The notes under the pieces are model-generated. The model was given only the letters and a program-made list of their open reading frames with translations. It did no database searches and was not told where the DNA came from. Position numbers and translations under genes: made by a program. From the NCBI RefSeq assembly GCF_947497025.1, contig NZ_CANMFC010000001.1, positions 186,001 through 250,000 on the forward strand: a stretch of DNA of 64,000 nucleotides. Reading direction: 5' to 3'. Positions 40,596-49,200 of this stretch are shown one piece after another (positions within the stretch are counted from its first letter, which is position 1; the number at the start of each line of letters is the position of its first letter). Origin of the DNA: an uncultured Kushneria sp. GTDB taxonomy: Bacteria; Pseudomonadota; Gammaproteobacteria; Pseudomonadales; Halomonadaceae.

Positions 40596-42092
40596 CCCCG
40601 CCCGCTGCTGCCACTGCTGCTCCAGTGCCAGATCCTGACGCAGCAGTTCGGGTACGGACTCCGAAAAGGTCAGCACCAGACCTTTCTCATCATTTTCATC
40701 AGTGTGCAACGCCGGCTGCCAGTCATTGGACGGATCACGCGCGCGACAGAGCACCACGGCCAGTCGCAGCAGGCGGGCCAGATGTACGAGCACGCCTGAA
40801 GGCAGCGCCGCACGATGCTGCGGTGGGGGGTCGGGGAGCTGGCGACGATGCGCCTGAACCAGCCAGGCCAGCGCCAGCTGATCGGGCAGTGAAAAGCCCG
40901 GCATATCGCTGTTGGCGAGCAGATAGCTGCCGTGCTGATGGTAGCGGTTATGGGCCACGCCCAGCCCGATTTCATGGACCATGGTGGCCTGTTCCAGTAG
41001 TTGCCGGCAGGCATCGTCCAGTCCCCGCGACGCTTCAGGCTGATCAAACAGCCTCAGGGCCGTGGCGGCTACGTACTCGGCATGCTGAACATCGACCTGA
41101 TACTGGCGCTGCATGTCGCCCAGAGTGGTATGACGCACGTCATGGCGAGTATCGCGCGCGAGCAGATCCAGCAGTACGCCATCACGCAGGGCGCCATTGG
41201 TATGCTGCATGTGCTCCAGATTCAGTGCCTGAAAGATGGCGCTTAAAATGGCAACACCGGCCGGGAAGACACGAGCGCGATTGCTTTTGAGTCCGGCCAT
41301 GCTGACATGGTCAAGATGGCCCAGATCGATCAGCTTCTGACGCAGCTCTGCAAGCCCTTCGCGGGTGATCTCGCCCTTTTTGAGATGCGGCTGCATCGCT
41401 CTGAGCGTGGCCGCCGCGGCCTTGATGGTGCCGGAAGTACCAATGGCACGCTGCCAGCCCAGTCGGCGATAGTGCGTGGTGATGTTGGCCAGTTCCAGCA
41501 GGGCAGCCTGCTCGGCGCTTGCCATGGTAGCCTCGGTGATCTCGCCGCTTTCAAAAAAGCGCCGCGTGTAGGCTACGCAACCCATTTCCAGGCTTTCCAG
41601 CGCCAGTGGCCGGGTACCGGTACCCACGATCAGCTCGGTCGAGCCGCCGCCGATATCGGCGACCAGGCAATGGGTGGTGTCTTCCTGCCAGGCGGTCGAG
41701 GCCCCCTGATAAATCAGGCGGGCTTCTTCACGGCCTGAAATGGTTTCGATGCGCTGGCCTAGGCACTGTTCGGCGCGTATCACGAAGTCGATGCTGTTGG
41801 CGGCCGTGCGCAGAGCATTGGTGCCGACCACCCTTAGCCGATCGACCCGATGTTCATCGATGATGGTGCCGAACTCTTCCAGGCACTTTAGCGCGCGCGC
41901 CATGACGCCTTCATCAAGCTGACCATGGTCATCAAGTCCAGCGGCGAGCTGTACCTTTTTGCTGCACTTTTCCAGTTCGGTAAAGTGGCCGTTATCTGCC
42001 TCCACGATCAGGAGGTGGAAGCTGTTGGACCCCAGATCCACCGCCGCCAGGCGAAGAGGGCCGGAAGAGGGTATTGTCTGAACATGCGTCAT
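40569..42092 (-). CDS. ppx: Exopolyphosphatase (Ppx/GppA family)
   Basis: Ppx releases phosphate from the ends of polyphosphate, opposing PpK. The 507-aa protein has AAVDLGSNSFHLLIVE and ADIGGGSTELIVGTG (the two phosphate-binding loops of the ASKHA fold) and an HD-like C-terminal domain (EIGLGVAHNRYHQHGSYLL). GppA activity cannot be excluded from sequence. Unlike in E. coli, it is not next to ppk, which is 11 kb away here. It is convergent with tilS (27-base overlap) and divergent from the thioredoxin gene. Confidence 0.92.
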   Translation of the reverse strand: MTHVQTIPSSGPLRLAAVDLGSNSFHLLIVEADNGHFTELEKCSKKVQLAAGLDDHGQLDEGVMARALKCLEEFGTIIDEHRVDRLRVVGTNALRTAANSIDFVIRAEQCLGQRIETISGREEARLIYQGASTAWQEDTTHCLVADIGGGSTELIVGTGTRPLALESLEMGCVAYTRRFFESGEITEATMASAEQAALLELANITTHYRRLGWQRAIGTSGTIKAAAATLRAMQPHLKKGEITREGLAELRQKLIDLGHLDHVSMAGLKSNRARVFPAGVAILSAIFQALNLEHMQHTNGALRDGVLLDLLARDTRHDVRHTTLGDMQRQYQVDVQHAEYVAATALRLFDQPEASRGLDDACRQLLEQATMVHEIGLGVAHNRYHQHGSYLLANSDMPGFSLPDQLALAWLVQAHRRQLPDPPPQHRAALPSGVLVHLARLLRLAVVLCRARDPSNDWQPALHTDENDEKGLVLTFSESVPELLRQDLALEQQWQQRAGLPLLINTP

Positions 42093-42248
42093 GAGCCGAT
42101 TCCATGGCGTTGCTGACCCGGCAGCCCTCGCGCATCAGGCCCCTTCGGTCAGGTAATGGTTCGCCAAAGAGTGATGTCAGGCTGATATCATGTCAATTGC
42201 TTAAACGAGCCGCTCGCCCTGTCGGGGGCAGGCGAGGAGACGACGTCA

Positions 42249-42584
42249 ATGGGGAAGGGCATGAGTATCATCACTGATCTGGATGAGCACCGTTTCGAGC
42301 AGGAGGTGGCCGACAGGCATGAGCCGGCACTTGTGGTGCTGAAAGCCGACTGGTGTCGTCCCTGTCGTACCCTGATGCCGACCCTTGAAGACGTGGCGCA
42401 GCACTACGTCGATCGGGTGAAGATCTATCGTGTCGACATCAACGCCTCGCCGGCCCTGGCCGGGCGTCTGGGGGCCAGAGGCGTGCCGACGCTGTGTCTT
42501 TTTATCGATGGCACGCTTGAAACCACGCGAGTCGGAGCCCTTTCCCGAGCGCAGCTACACCAGCTTCTTGATGAGCATCTTTGA
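42249..42584 (+). CDS. Thioredoxin with atypical WCRPC active site
   Basis: A 111-aa thioredoxin-fold protein in the position E. coli trxA holds, directly upstream of rho. Conserved features include ADWCRPCRTLMP (two redox cysteines), the cis-proline GVPTLCLF and VGALSRAQL near the C-terminus. Compared with E. coli TrxA, the CGPC glycine is Arg, the buried acid Asp26 aligns with Val and Trp28 with Lys. These should shift redox potential and partner choice. GAGGAG lies 9 bases before the ATG at 42249; ATG 42261 is an alternative. It could be the main TrxA or a specialised paralogue; another trxA would have to lie outside the window. Confidence 0.85.
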   Translation: MGKGMSIITDLDEHRFEQEVADRHEPALVVLKADWCRPCRTLMPTLEDVAQHYVDRVKIYRVDINASPALAGRLGARGVPTLCLFIDGTLETTRVGALSRAQLHQLLDEHL

Positions 42585-42999
42585 ATAAGGTCCGGGGCCG
42601 GGGGATTCGGACAGGCAATAGCCGAGCAATAAAAGGGCTTGCGTCGACGATCAGCGTTGTCTAACATCGGTGCGTTCGCCTGATTTCAGCTGCTTGCCAG
42701 CCGCCGAGCGAGCCAACAGGGTCGTATTGCTTTTCTCCCAGTCTGCCACGCCATTTCTCAAGCAGACGAACTGACCCTGATGCGATCGGTGCTGAACTCG
42801 GGTTTTACCGTCATGTTACTTCTTTCCTTCGAACGAGGCGCTTTTCGGGTTCATCTCCACAGCCTGGTTTTCAACAACCATCAGGCGTCGAGATCCCGCG
42901 GGCTCTGACGACAAATCAGGCGGTATTCAAGATACCGTTTCCTGTCCCGGCCGCATCTCTTACAGCCATGCTGACTAAAGCGATTTCCGAATCAAGCCG
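42585..42999 (+). promoter_or_regulatory. rho: rho promoter and long pyrimidine-rich leader
   Basis: This 415-bp gap has a promoter candidate, TTGCGT (42639-42644), 17-bp spacer, TAACAT (42662-42667), giving a leader of about 325 nt. The leader has C/T-rich, G-poor stretches (for example 42729-42759 and 42937-42965) of the kind that bind Rho, consistent with the known autoregulation of rho by premature Rho-dependent termination. It also contains a small reading frame, listed separately. AGCCG-type purines precede the rho ATG but no strong ribosome site is seen. Confidence 0.5.
42780..42908 (+). CDS. Candidate leader peptide frame upstream of rho
   Basis: A 42-codon frame (MRSVLNSGFTVMLLLSFERG...) runs from ATG 42780 to TGA 42906-42908 in the rho leader. 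E. coli has a leader frame (rhoL) at this place. There is no clear ribosome site and no obvious control-codon cluster, so translation is doubtful. Confidence 0.22.
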   Translation: MRSVLNSGFTVMLLLSFERGAFRVHLHSLVFNNHQASRSRGL

Positions 43000-44259
43000 A
43001 TGAATCTAACCGAACTCAAGCAAAAGACTGTTCCCGAGCTGTTGGAAGTTGCCCAGGAAATGGGCATCGACAATCTGGCTCGTTCGCGCAAGCAGGACAT
43101 CATCTTCGCCATCCTCAAAAAGCACGCTAAAAGCGGTGAGGACATTTATGGCGATGGCGTACTCGAAATCCTTCAGGATGGCTTCGGTTTCCTGCGCAGT
43201 GCTGACTCTTCCTATCTGGCCGGCCCCGATGACATCTATGTCTCGCCGTCCCAGATCCGCCGCTTCAATCTTCGCAAGGGCGACTCGATCGCCGGCAAGA
43301 TTCGTCCGCCCAAGGAAGGGGAGCGTTACTTTGCGCTGCTCAAGGTCAATCAGATCAATTTTGACCGCCCCGAAAATGCCAAGCACAAGATCCTGTTTGA
43401 AAACCTGACGCCGCTGTTTCCCCAGGAGCGTCTGGTCATGGAGATCGGCAACGGCTCCACGGAAGACATTACCTCACGCGTCATCGACCTGACCTCGCCG
43501 ATCGGCAAGGGCCAGCGTGGCCTGATCGTCTCGCCCCCAAAGGCGGGCAAGACGATGATGCTGCAAAACATCGCCAACTCGATCACCCGCAACAATCCCG
43601 AATGTCACATGATTGTGTTGTTGATCGATGAGCGCCCGGAAGAGGTCACCGAGATGTCGCGTACCGTACGCGGCGAAGTCGTGGCCTCCACCTTCGATGA
43701 GCCGCCGGCACGTCACGTGCAGGTGGCCGAGATGGTGATCGAAAAGGCCAAGCGCTTGGTCGAGCATAAAAAGGACGTGGTGATTCTGCTCGACTCCATT
43801 ACCCGTCTGGCCCGTGCCTATAACACGGTCGTGCCAAGCTCCGGCAAGGTGCTGACCGGCGGTGTGGATGCCCACGCCCTTGAAAAGCCCAAGCGCTTTT
43901 TCGGTGCCGCTCGTAACATCGAGGAAGGCGGCAGCCTGACGATTCTGGCGACCGCGCTGGTGGATACCGGTTCCAAGATGGATGAAGTCATCTTTGAGGA
44001 GTTCAAGGGGACCGGTAACATGGAGGCGCATCTGGACCGCAAGCTGGCCGAGAAGCGTGTCTACCCGGCGCTCAACATTCGCCGCTCCGGCACCCGTCGC
44101 GAAGACCTGATCGCCTCGGAAGATGAAATGCAGCGCATGTGGATTCTGCGCAAGCTGCTCAATCCGATGGAAGATATTGCCGCGACCGAATTTTTGATTG
44201 ATCGTCTCAAGGACACCAAGACCAATCTGGAATTCTTCGAGGCCATGAAGCGCCGCTAA
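43000..44259 (+). CDS. rho: Transcription termination factor Rho
   Basis: Rho is the hexameric RNA helicase that ends transcription at Rho-dependent sites. The 419-aa length equals E. coli Rho. It starts [21 protein letters not shown]; the RNA-binding cold-shock-like domain holds [23 protein letters not shown], Walker A is [10 protein letters not shown], Walker [17 protein letters not shown], and the Q and R loops follow in VLTGGVDA and [18 protein letters not shown]. Confidence 0.98.
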   Translation: MNLTELKQKTVPELLEVAQEMGIDNLARSRKQDIIFAILKKHAKSGEDIYGDGVLEILQDGFGFLRSADSSYLAGPDDIYVSPSQIRRFNLRKGDSIAGKIRPPKEGERYFALLKVNQINFDRPENAKHKILFENLTPLFPQERLVMEIGNGSTEDITSRVIDLTSPIGKGQRGLIVSPPKAGKTMMLQNIANSITRNNPECHMIVLLIDERPEEVTEMSRTVRGEVVASTFDEPPARHVQVAEMVIEKAKRLVEHKKDVVILLDSITRLARAYNTVVPSSGKVLTGGVDAHALEKPKRFFGAARNIEEGGSLTILATALVDTGSKMDEVIFEEFKGTGNMEAHLDRKLAEKRVYPALNIRRSGTRREDLIASEDEMQRMWILRKLLNPMEDIAATEFLIDRLKDTKTNLEFFEAMKRR

Positions 44260-44305
44260 AGCGCGGATCGGGTTTGACGGGCGTCCCCGAGGGACGTCTG
44301 CAGGG

Positions 44306-44338
44306 AAGGGGCAGCATGCTATGCTGCCCCTTTGCTTT
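44306..44338 (+). terminator. Terminator-like hairpin after rho
   Basis: AAGGGGCAGCAT (44306-44317) pairs perfectly with ATGCTGCCCCTT (44321-44332) around GCT and is followed by a T-rich TGCTTTATT. It separates rho from ubiD, which starts 28 bases later. Confidence 0.75.
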
Positions 44339-44359
44339 ATTACGGGAGCAGGACCGGGC

Positions 44360-45829
44360 ATGAAGTATCGCGATCTGCGGGAGTTTATCCAGGGGCTTGA
44401 ACGGATGGGGGAGCTCAAGCGTGTCACCGTCGAGGTGGACCCCTATCTGGAAATGACCGAGATATGTGATCGCGTTTTGCGCGATGAAGGGCCTGCCCTG
44501 TTGTTTGAAAACGTGCGCGGCAGCCGCATGCCGGTTCTGGCCAACCTGTTTGGTACACCGCGTCGGGTGGCGCTGGGGATGGGGCAGGACAGCGTCGAGG
44601 CACTGCGCGAGGTCGGCGAGCTGCTGGCCTTTTTGAAGGAGCCCGAGCCGCCGAAGGGCTTTCGGGATGCCTGGCAGAAGATGCCCATCTTCAGGCAGGT
44701 GATGAGCATGGGGCCGCGTCACGTTAAAAAGGCGCTCTGTCAGGAGGTGGTGCTGGAAGGGGACGACGTGAATCTGGACGCCATCCCCATACAGCACTGC
44801 TGGCCGGGGGATGCCGCGCCGCTGGTGACCTGGCCTCTGGTCATTACCAAAGGGCCGCACAAGGAGCGTCAGAATCTGGGGATTTATCGTCAGCAGAAAC
44901 TGTCGAAAAATCGCCTGATCATGCGCTGGCTGTCCCATCGGGGCGGGGCGCTCGATTTTCGCGACTGGCAGCAGGCCCACCCTGGCGAGCCCTTCCCCGT
45001 GGCGGTGGCGCTGGGGGCCGACCCGGCCACCATTCTGGGCGCCGTGACGCCAGTGCCCGATACGCTGTCCGAGTACGCCTTTGCGGGGCTTTTGCGCGGT
45101 TCCAAAACCGAGCTGGTCAAGTGCCATCATGCCGACCTCAGCGTGCCGGCCAGTGCCGAGATCGTGCTGGAAGGCCATATCTATCCTGATGACATGGCGC
45201 CGGAAGGCCCCTTTGGGGATCACACTGGTTATTACAACGAAGTCGATACCTTCCCGGTCTTTACCGTCGAGCGCATCACCCATCGGCGCGATCCCATCTA
45301 TCATTCCACCTATACCGGTCGTCCGCCGGATGAGCCGGCGGTGCTGGGCGTGGCGCTCAATGAGGTCTTCGTTCCCATTCTGCGCCGCCAGTTCCCTGAA
45401 ATCGTGGACTTCTATCTACCGCCCGAGGGGTGCTCGTACCGCCTGGCCGTGGTGTCGATGAAAAAGCAGTATCCGGGACACGCCAAGCGCGTAATGATGG
45501 GGGTCTGGAGCTTTCTGCGTCAGTTCATGTACACCAAGTTCGTGATCGTGGTGGATGATGACGTCAATACTCGTGACTGGAAGGATGTAATCTGGGCCAT
45601 CACGACGCGGATGGACCCGGCGCGCGACACGGTCATGGTGGAGAATACCCCGATCGACTATCTCGACTTTGCCTCGCCGGTCAGCGGTCTGGGCTCCAAG
45701 ATGGGGCTGGATGCGACCTCCAAATGGCCGGGCGAGACTCAGCGCGAGTGGGGTACACCGATTGTCATGAGCGATGAGATCAAGGCCCGGGTCGACGAGC
45801 GCTGGGACACATACGGTATCCATACCTGA
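44360..45829 (+). CDS. ubiD: 4-hydroxy-3-polyprenylbenzoate decarboxylase
   Basis: UbiD decarboxylates the ubiquinone precursor using prenylated FMN made by UbiX. The 489-aa protein (E. coli 497) starts [22 protein letters not shown] and has [17 protein letters not shown] and [20 protein letters not shown], containing the conserved Arg and Glu residues of the active site. The ATG at 44360 has GGAGCAGG upstream. It is followed by a flavin reductase gene, as in the E. coli ubiD-fre pair. Confidence 0.96.
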   Translation: MKYRDLREFIQGLERMGELKRVTVEVDPYLEMTEICDRVLRDEGPALLFENVRGSRMPVLANLFGTPRRVALGMGQDSVEALREVGELLAFLKEPEPPKGFRDAWQKMPIFRQVMSMGPRHVKKALCQEVVLEGDDVNLDAIPIQHCWPGDAAPLVTWPLVITKGPHKERQNLGIYRQQKLSKNRLIMRWLSHRGGALDFRDWQQAHPGEPFPVAVALGADPATILGAVTPVPDTLSEYAFAGLLRGSKTELVKCHHADLSVPASAEIVLEGHIYPDDMAPEGPFGDHTGYYNEVDTFPVFTVERITHRRDPIYHSTYTGRPPDEPAVLGVALNEVFVPILRRQFPEIVDFYLPPEGCSYRLAVVSMKKQYPGHAKRVMMGVWSFLRQFMYTKFVIVVDDDVNTRDWKDVIWAITTRMDPARDTVMVENTPIDYLDFASPVSGLGSKMGLDATSKWPGETQREWGTPIVMSDEIKARVDERWDTYGIHT

Positions 45830-45896
45830 GCGGTCAAGGGCTTGGGAGTTACTGACACAATGCACTGCTGCATTTCTATCGATTGAAGGAAGCACC

Positions 45897-46634
45897 ATGT
45901 CTGCCAGGACGCTGACCTGTAGGGTCGAGACCATGGAAACGCTATCGGCCGATGTCTATCGCCTGTTTCTGCGTGGCGACCCGCAACAGATTCTTTTTGC
46001 CCCGGGGCAGTATCTGACGCTGATTGTGCAGGGCAATCATCTGCCTTTCTCGATTGCCAATGCGCCCAACGGCGAGGGCATTCTGGAGCTGCATGTCCAG
46101 TATATCGCCGAAAGCGACAACGCTCGGGCGCTGTTTGAACAGCTCCATGTGGGGGCCGATATCGAGGTATCGCTGGCCGGCGGGGAATCCGTGCTGGAAC
46201 TTGATGATCCGCGTCCGCTTTTGCTGATCGCGGCCGGTACCGGGTTTGCGCAGATGAAATCCATCATCGAGGCCTCGCTGGCCCTGCATCCCGAGCGTCC
46301 TATCCATCTGTGGTGGGCGGCGCGCGCGCGCAGCGAGCTTTACATGGAATGGCAGGCGCGCCACTGGGCCGAACACAATGAGCACTTCAGCTTTACGCCG
46401 GTCGTGGAGCTGCCCGGAGAAGAGGATTTTGATGGCGTGGTCGAGCGCATCGACAACGCCCTGCATGACCGGGTCCAGCGCGCCGATGAAGCCAGCATCT
46501 TTATTGCCGGCTCCCCCGGCATGGTCTATGCCGTGGTTGATACGCTGGCGCGCATCGAGCCCATGGCCAAGCGAATCTTTTCCGATGTTTTCAGCTATGC
46601 ACCCCGAGTAAAGGGGCAGGGCGAGGCGTCATGA
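45897..46634 (+). CDS. fre: NAD(P)H-flavin reductase
   Basis: Fre reduces free flavins with NAD(P)H and plausibly supports flavin-dependent partners of UbiD/UbiX. The 245-aa protein (E. coli 233) has the flavin-binding GQYLTLIV and LPFSIANAP, and the NAD(P)H-binding LLLIAAGTGFAQMKSIIE. AAGGAAG precedes the ATG at 45897; the longer in-frame extension overlaps ubiD and is ignored. Its stop overlaps the folM start by 4 bases. Confidence 0.92.
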   Translation: MSARTLTCRVETMETLSADVYRLFLRGDPQQILFAPGQYLTLIVQGNHLPFSIANAPNGEGILELHVQYIAESDNARALFEQLHVGADIEVSLAGGESVLELDDPRPLLLIAAGTGFAQMKSIIEASLALHPERPIHLWWAARARSELYMEWQARHWAEHNEHFSFTPVVELPGEEDFDGVVERIDNALHDRVQRADEASIFIAGSPGMVYAVVDTLARIEPMAKRIFSDVFSYAPRVKGQGEAS

Positions 46635-47344
46635 GTCAGGCGCCCATACTGATCACCGGCGGCGGTCAGCGACTGGGCCGCTACTGTGCCGAACGCCTTC
46701 ATGACGATGGCCATCCGGTCATCATTACCTATCGCCGTGAACGACCGGCCATCGAGGCGCTGAGAGCCCGGGGCATCGTGGCCCTTTATGCCGACTTTTC
46801 GAGCGAGTCGGCCATTCTGGATTTCATTGCCCGACTGAAGGCACAGACGCCGGCACTGCGGGCCATCATCCATAACGCTTCGCACTGGCAGCGTGATGAG
46901 GATAGTGCCGCCTGCGGCGAGGATTTCGCCCTGATGTTCCAGGTGCACATGCAGGCGCCCTATCTCATTAATCTGCATGCTCACGAGCTTTTGATGGCCT
47001 GCCCCGAACCCATGCGCGACATCATCCATATTACCGACTATAGCGCCGCTCACGGCTCGCAAAGGCACATGGCCTATGCGGCCACCAAGGCCGGTCTCGA
47101 GAATCTGACCCTGTCGATGGCCGGACGCTTTGCGCCCGATATCAAGGTCAATACCATCGCACCGGCAGGCATCATGCTCAACGCCCGTGATACCGATGAC
47201 TATGTGGCGCATCTCAACAGTAAATCAGCGCTGCCGGCAGTGCCCGGACCGATGGTGATCTGGCAGGGCGTGCGCTATCTGCTCGATAGTGCTTTCGTCA
47301 CAGGGGTCACATTGCCTGTTGACGGCGGGCGCCATGTGAAGTGA
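46631..47344 (+). CDS. folM: Dihydromonapterin reductase, FolM type
   Basis: FolM, a short-chain dehydrogenase, reduces dihydromonapterin (and weakly dihydrofolate) to the tetrahydro form with NADPH. The 237-aa protein has PILITGGGQRLGRYCAERL (nucleotide loop), IIHNASHW, the catalytic TDYSAAHGSQRHMAYAATKA (Tyr and Lys with spacing YAATK) and a C-terminal PVDGGRHVK identical in style to E. coli FolM. ATGA overlap with fre shows coupling. Confidence 0.9.
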   Translation: MSQAPILITGGGQRLGRYCAERLHDDGHPVIITYRRERPAIEALRARGIVALYADFSSESAILDFIARLKAQTPALRAIIHNASHWQRDEDSAACGEDFALMFQVHMQAPYLINLHAHELLMACPEPMRDIIHITDYSAAHGSQRHMAYAATKAGLENLTLSMAGRFAPDIKVNTIAPAGIMLNARDTDDYVAHLNSKSALPAVPGPMVIWQGVRYLLDSAFVTGVTLPVDGGRHVK

Positions 47345-47427
47345 ACTGATAGCGGCGAACCACTCGCCAGACAACAACCACGATGTTCAAGACAATGTTG
47401 TTCCAACAACCGTGACAGGTGGCCATC

Positions 47428-47553
47428 ATGACATCGCCGTCGACGTTACTGAAGGATCGTGCATTGCTGGTCGGTATGGTGGCCGGCGTAGTGGTGGTAT
47501 CGCTGGCCGCCGCATTGCCGGCGCTGTTTATCTGGAGGGAGTTTCTCATCTGA
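47428..47553 (+). CDS. 41-aa single-helix membrane peptide
   Basis: This short frame starts MTSPSTLLKDRALL and continues with a long uninterrupted hydrophobic helix (VGMVAGVVVVSLAAALPALF) ending in IWREFLI. AGGTGG lies 5 bases before the ATG at 47428. The basic N-terminus and clean helix suggest a small inner-membrane protein. It follows folM by 83 bases. No homologue is recognised; antisense frames here look random. The function is unknown. Confidence 0.6.
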   Translation: MTSPSTLLKDRALLVGMVAGVVVVSLAAALPALFIWREFLI

Positions 47554-47655
47554 GGCGTTTCTCACCCCGGGAAGTCATGCTAGTCTCGGATGATCGATCA
47601 TGAGGGCAGGTGCCCCATGATGTGGTATCAAAATGTTTGATCAGGATAACGTCGC

Positions 47656-47781
47656 ATGTTGCATTTCGCGCTCAATGACACGCTGACCCTGCTGGCCCAA
47701 AAGGCAACAGCGGTGTCGTCGTGTGCCTTGAGCACGGTCGATTATCCAGTGGGCTATTGGTTTAGAGACAGGCACGCCTGA
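47656..47781 (+). CDS. Aromatic-amino-acid leader peptide of the DAHP synthase gene
   Basis: A 41-codon frame with AGGATA 7 bases before the ATG at 47656. It is ordinary until the end, which reads DYPVGYWFRDRHA: Tyr (47743), then adjacent Tyr-Trp-Phe codons (47755-47763). The stop (47779-47781) lies in the 5' arm of a stable hairpin, and a terminator follows. This matches leader peptides such as TrpL and PheL, where ribosome stalling at control codons selects between RNA folds. Here the three products of the shikimate pathway are each represented. Translation and control are inferred from layout. Confidence 0.7.
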   Translation: MLHFALNDTLTLLAQKATAVSSCALSTVDYPVGYWFRDRHA

Positions 47782-47866
47782 ACATCAGGGCGTGCCGGTA
47801 TCCACCGTGCTGCCCACCCTCAAAAACCCCGGTCGGCAGCACGCCACCGGGGTTTTTTGTTTTTCG
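47771..47866 (+). promoter_or_regulatory. Transcription attenuator upstream of DAHP synthase
   Basis: Four elements are visible. Hairpin 1:2 pairs GGCACGCC (47771-47778) with GGCGTGCC (47789-47796). The terminator pairs CCCCGGT (47827-47833) with ACCGGGG (47846-47852), extended by A and T runs, and ends in a T-rich tract to 47864. Its loop CGGCAGCACGCC is complementary to two upstream segments: CGTGCTGCC (47806-47814) pairs with GGCAGCACG (47835-47843), and GGCGTGC (47789-47795) with GCACGCC (47839-47845). Either would trap the terminator's 5' arm. In addition AGCACGGT (47731-47738) can pair with ACCGTGCT (47804-47811). A perfect 12-bp palindrome, ATGATCGATCAT, lies upstream at 47590-47601. 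Which fold wins needs thermodynamic folding. Confidence 0.72.
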
Positions 47867-47908
47867 CATCACGGCAAATGATCCGACAGACATCAGAGGG
47901 AGAGCCGC

Positions 47909-48070
47909 ATGACAATGACTTATGACCACTATCTGATGTTTGACTGGCGATTTAATCACACGCTGGTGGCGACTCGAGCGCTGACCGCCGGCGTGCTGAT
48001 ACAGGGCGCTCCACGTTTACCCTCATTACGCTGTCAAAGGATAGAAAAACGCCATGAACGCCTTGCTTGA
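47909..48070 (+). CDS. Second small aromatic-rich frame overlapping the DAHP synthase start
   Basis: A 53-codon frame with a strong AGAGGGAGAG site 5 bases before ATG 47909. Its first residues, MTMTYDHYLMFDWRFNHTL, hold two Tyr, two Phe and one Trp. It runs 17 bases into the DAHP synthase gene in another frame, so its translation could couple to or modulate that gene's start. No terminator follows. It could be a second leader peptide, a real small protein or chance. Confidence 0.4.
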   Translation: MTMTYDHYLMFDWRFNHTLVATRALTAGVLIQGAPRLPSLRCQRIEKRHERLA

Positions 48071-49148
48071 TACTGTTGAAACGGCCCATCCCGTGTCCGC
48101 CGACCAGAGCGGTCATGCTGGTGTCCCCACCATGGCCCAGCCGCTGCCGACGCCCGGCGCCCTTAAGGAGACCATTGCGCTTGAGCCCGCTCTAAAGGAA
48201 AAGATCGCAGGTTATCGTCAGACGATCCGCAATATCCTGAACGGACAGGATTCGCGCATGCTGGTCGTGATGGGCCCCTGTTCCATTCATGACCGCGACA
48301 GCGCGCTGGACTATGCCCGGCGTCTGAAAGGCCTTGCCGATGAGGTAGCGGACAGCATGGTGCTGGTCATGCGGGTCTACGTGGAGAAGCCGCGTACGAC
48401 CGTGGGCTGGAAAGGACTGGTGTATGATCCGCATCTGGATGGCAGCGACAACATGGCCGAAGGGCTGGCCAGTACGCGCCGGCTCATGCGCGACATTACG
48501 GCACTGGGGCTGCCGATCGCCTGTGAACTGCTCCAGCCCATGCTGAGCGCCTACATGGATGATCTCGTCAGCTGGGCAGCGGTGGGAGCGCGTACCACCG
48601 AGTCGCAGATCCACCGTGAAATGGTCAGTGCGCTGCCCATGCCGACAGGCTTCAAGAACGGCACCGACGGCGGCATTCAGGTCGCCATTGATGCCATGGG
48701 GGCCAGCCGCCACGGCCATCGCTACCCGGGGTTCGATGACAGAGGCTGCCCGGCGCTTTTGCATTCCAGCGGTAATCCCGATACCCACCTGGTGCTGCGG
48801 GGCGGCCACCACGGTCCCAACTTTGACGCTCAAAGCGTGGAAGGGGCTGCTGATGCCCTCAGGGCGGCAGGTGTTTCAGGCGCCATCATGGTGGACTGCT
48901 CCCATGCCAACAGCAGCAAGGATCCCGCTCGTCAGCCACTGGTACTCGATGAGGTCATTCGCCAGCGTCTCGATGGCACTTCATCTCTCGTCGGTGTGAT
49001 GCTTGAGAGTCATCTCGAAACGGGCAAGCAGGCGCTGGGCGGCTCGCTGCGCTATGGCGTCTCCATCACCGATGGCTGTCTGGGCTGGGTGGACACCGAG
49101 CATCATCTGCGTCGTGCGGCGCAGCGCCTGGCCATCCGCCATACCTGA
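48054..49148 (+). CDS. 3-deoxy-7-phosphoheptulonate (DAHP) synthase, class I
   Basis: This enzyme joins phosphoenolpyruvate and erythrose 4-phosphate, the first step of aromatic amino acid synthesis. The 364-aa protein is of the AroF/AroG/AroH type: LVVMGPCSIHDRDSALDYA, RVYVEKPRTTVGWKGL (PEP-binding KPRT), GARTTESQIHREM, GFKNGTDG, and IMVDCSHANSSKD (metal His). Which amino acid inhibits the enzyme cannot be told from sequence here. The N-terminal 30 residues are longer and less conserved. AAAGGA precedes the ATG at 48054. An attenuator-like leader lies upstream. Confidence 0.94.
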   Translation: MNALLDTVETAHPVSADQSGHAGVPTMAQPLPTPGALKETIALEPALKEKIAGYRQTIRNILNGQDSRMLVVMGPCSIHDRDSALDYARRLKGLADEVADSMVLVMRVYVEKPRTTVGWKGLVYDPHLDGSDNMAEGLASTRRLMRDITALGLPIACELLQPMLSAYMDDLVSWAAVGARTTESQIHREMVSALPMPTGFKNGTDGGIQVAIDAMGASRHGHRYPGFDDRGCPALLHSSGNPDTHLVLRGGHHGPNFDAQSVEGAADALRAAGVSGAIMVDCSHANSSKDPARQPLVLDEVIRQRLDGTSSLVGVMLESHLETGKQALGGSLRYGVSITDGCLGWVDTEHHLRRAAQRLAIRHT

Positions 49149-49200
49149 AGCCCTCGAAATGTGGTCCGGGATCAAGCGACAGCCATCCCGGGCCATGGGG

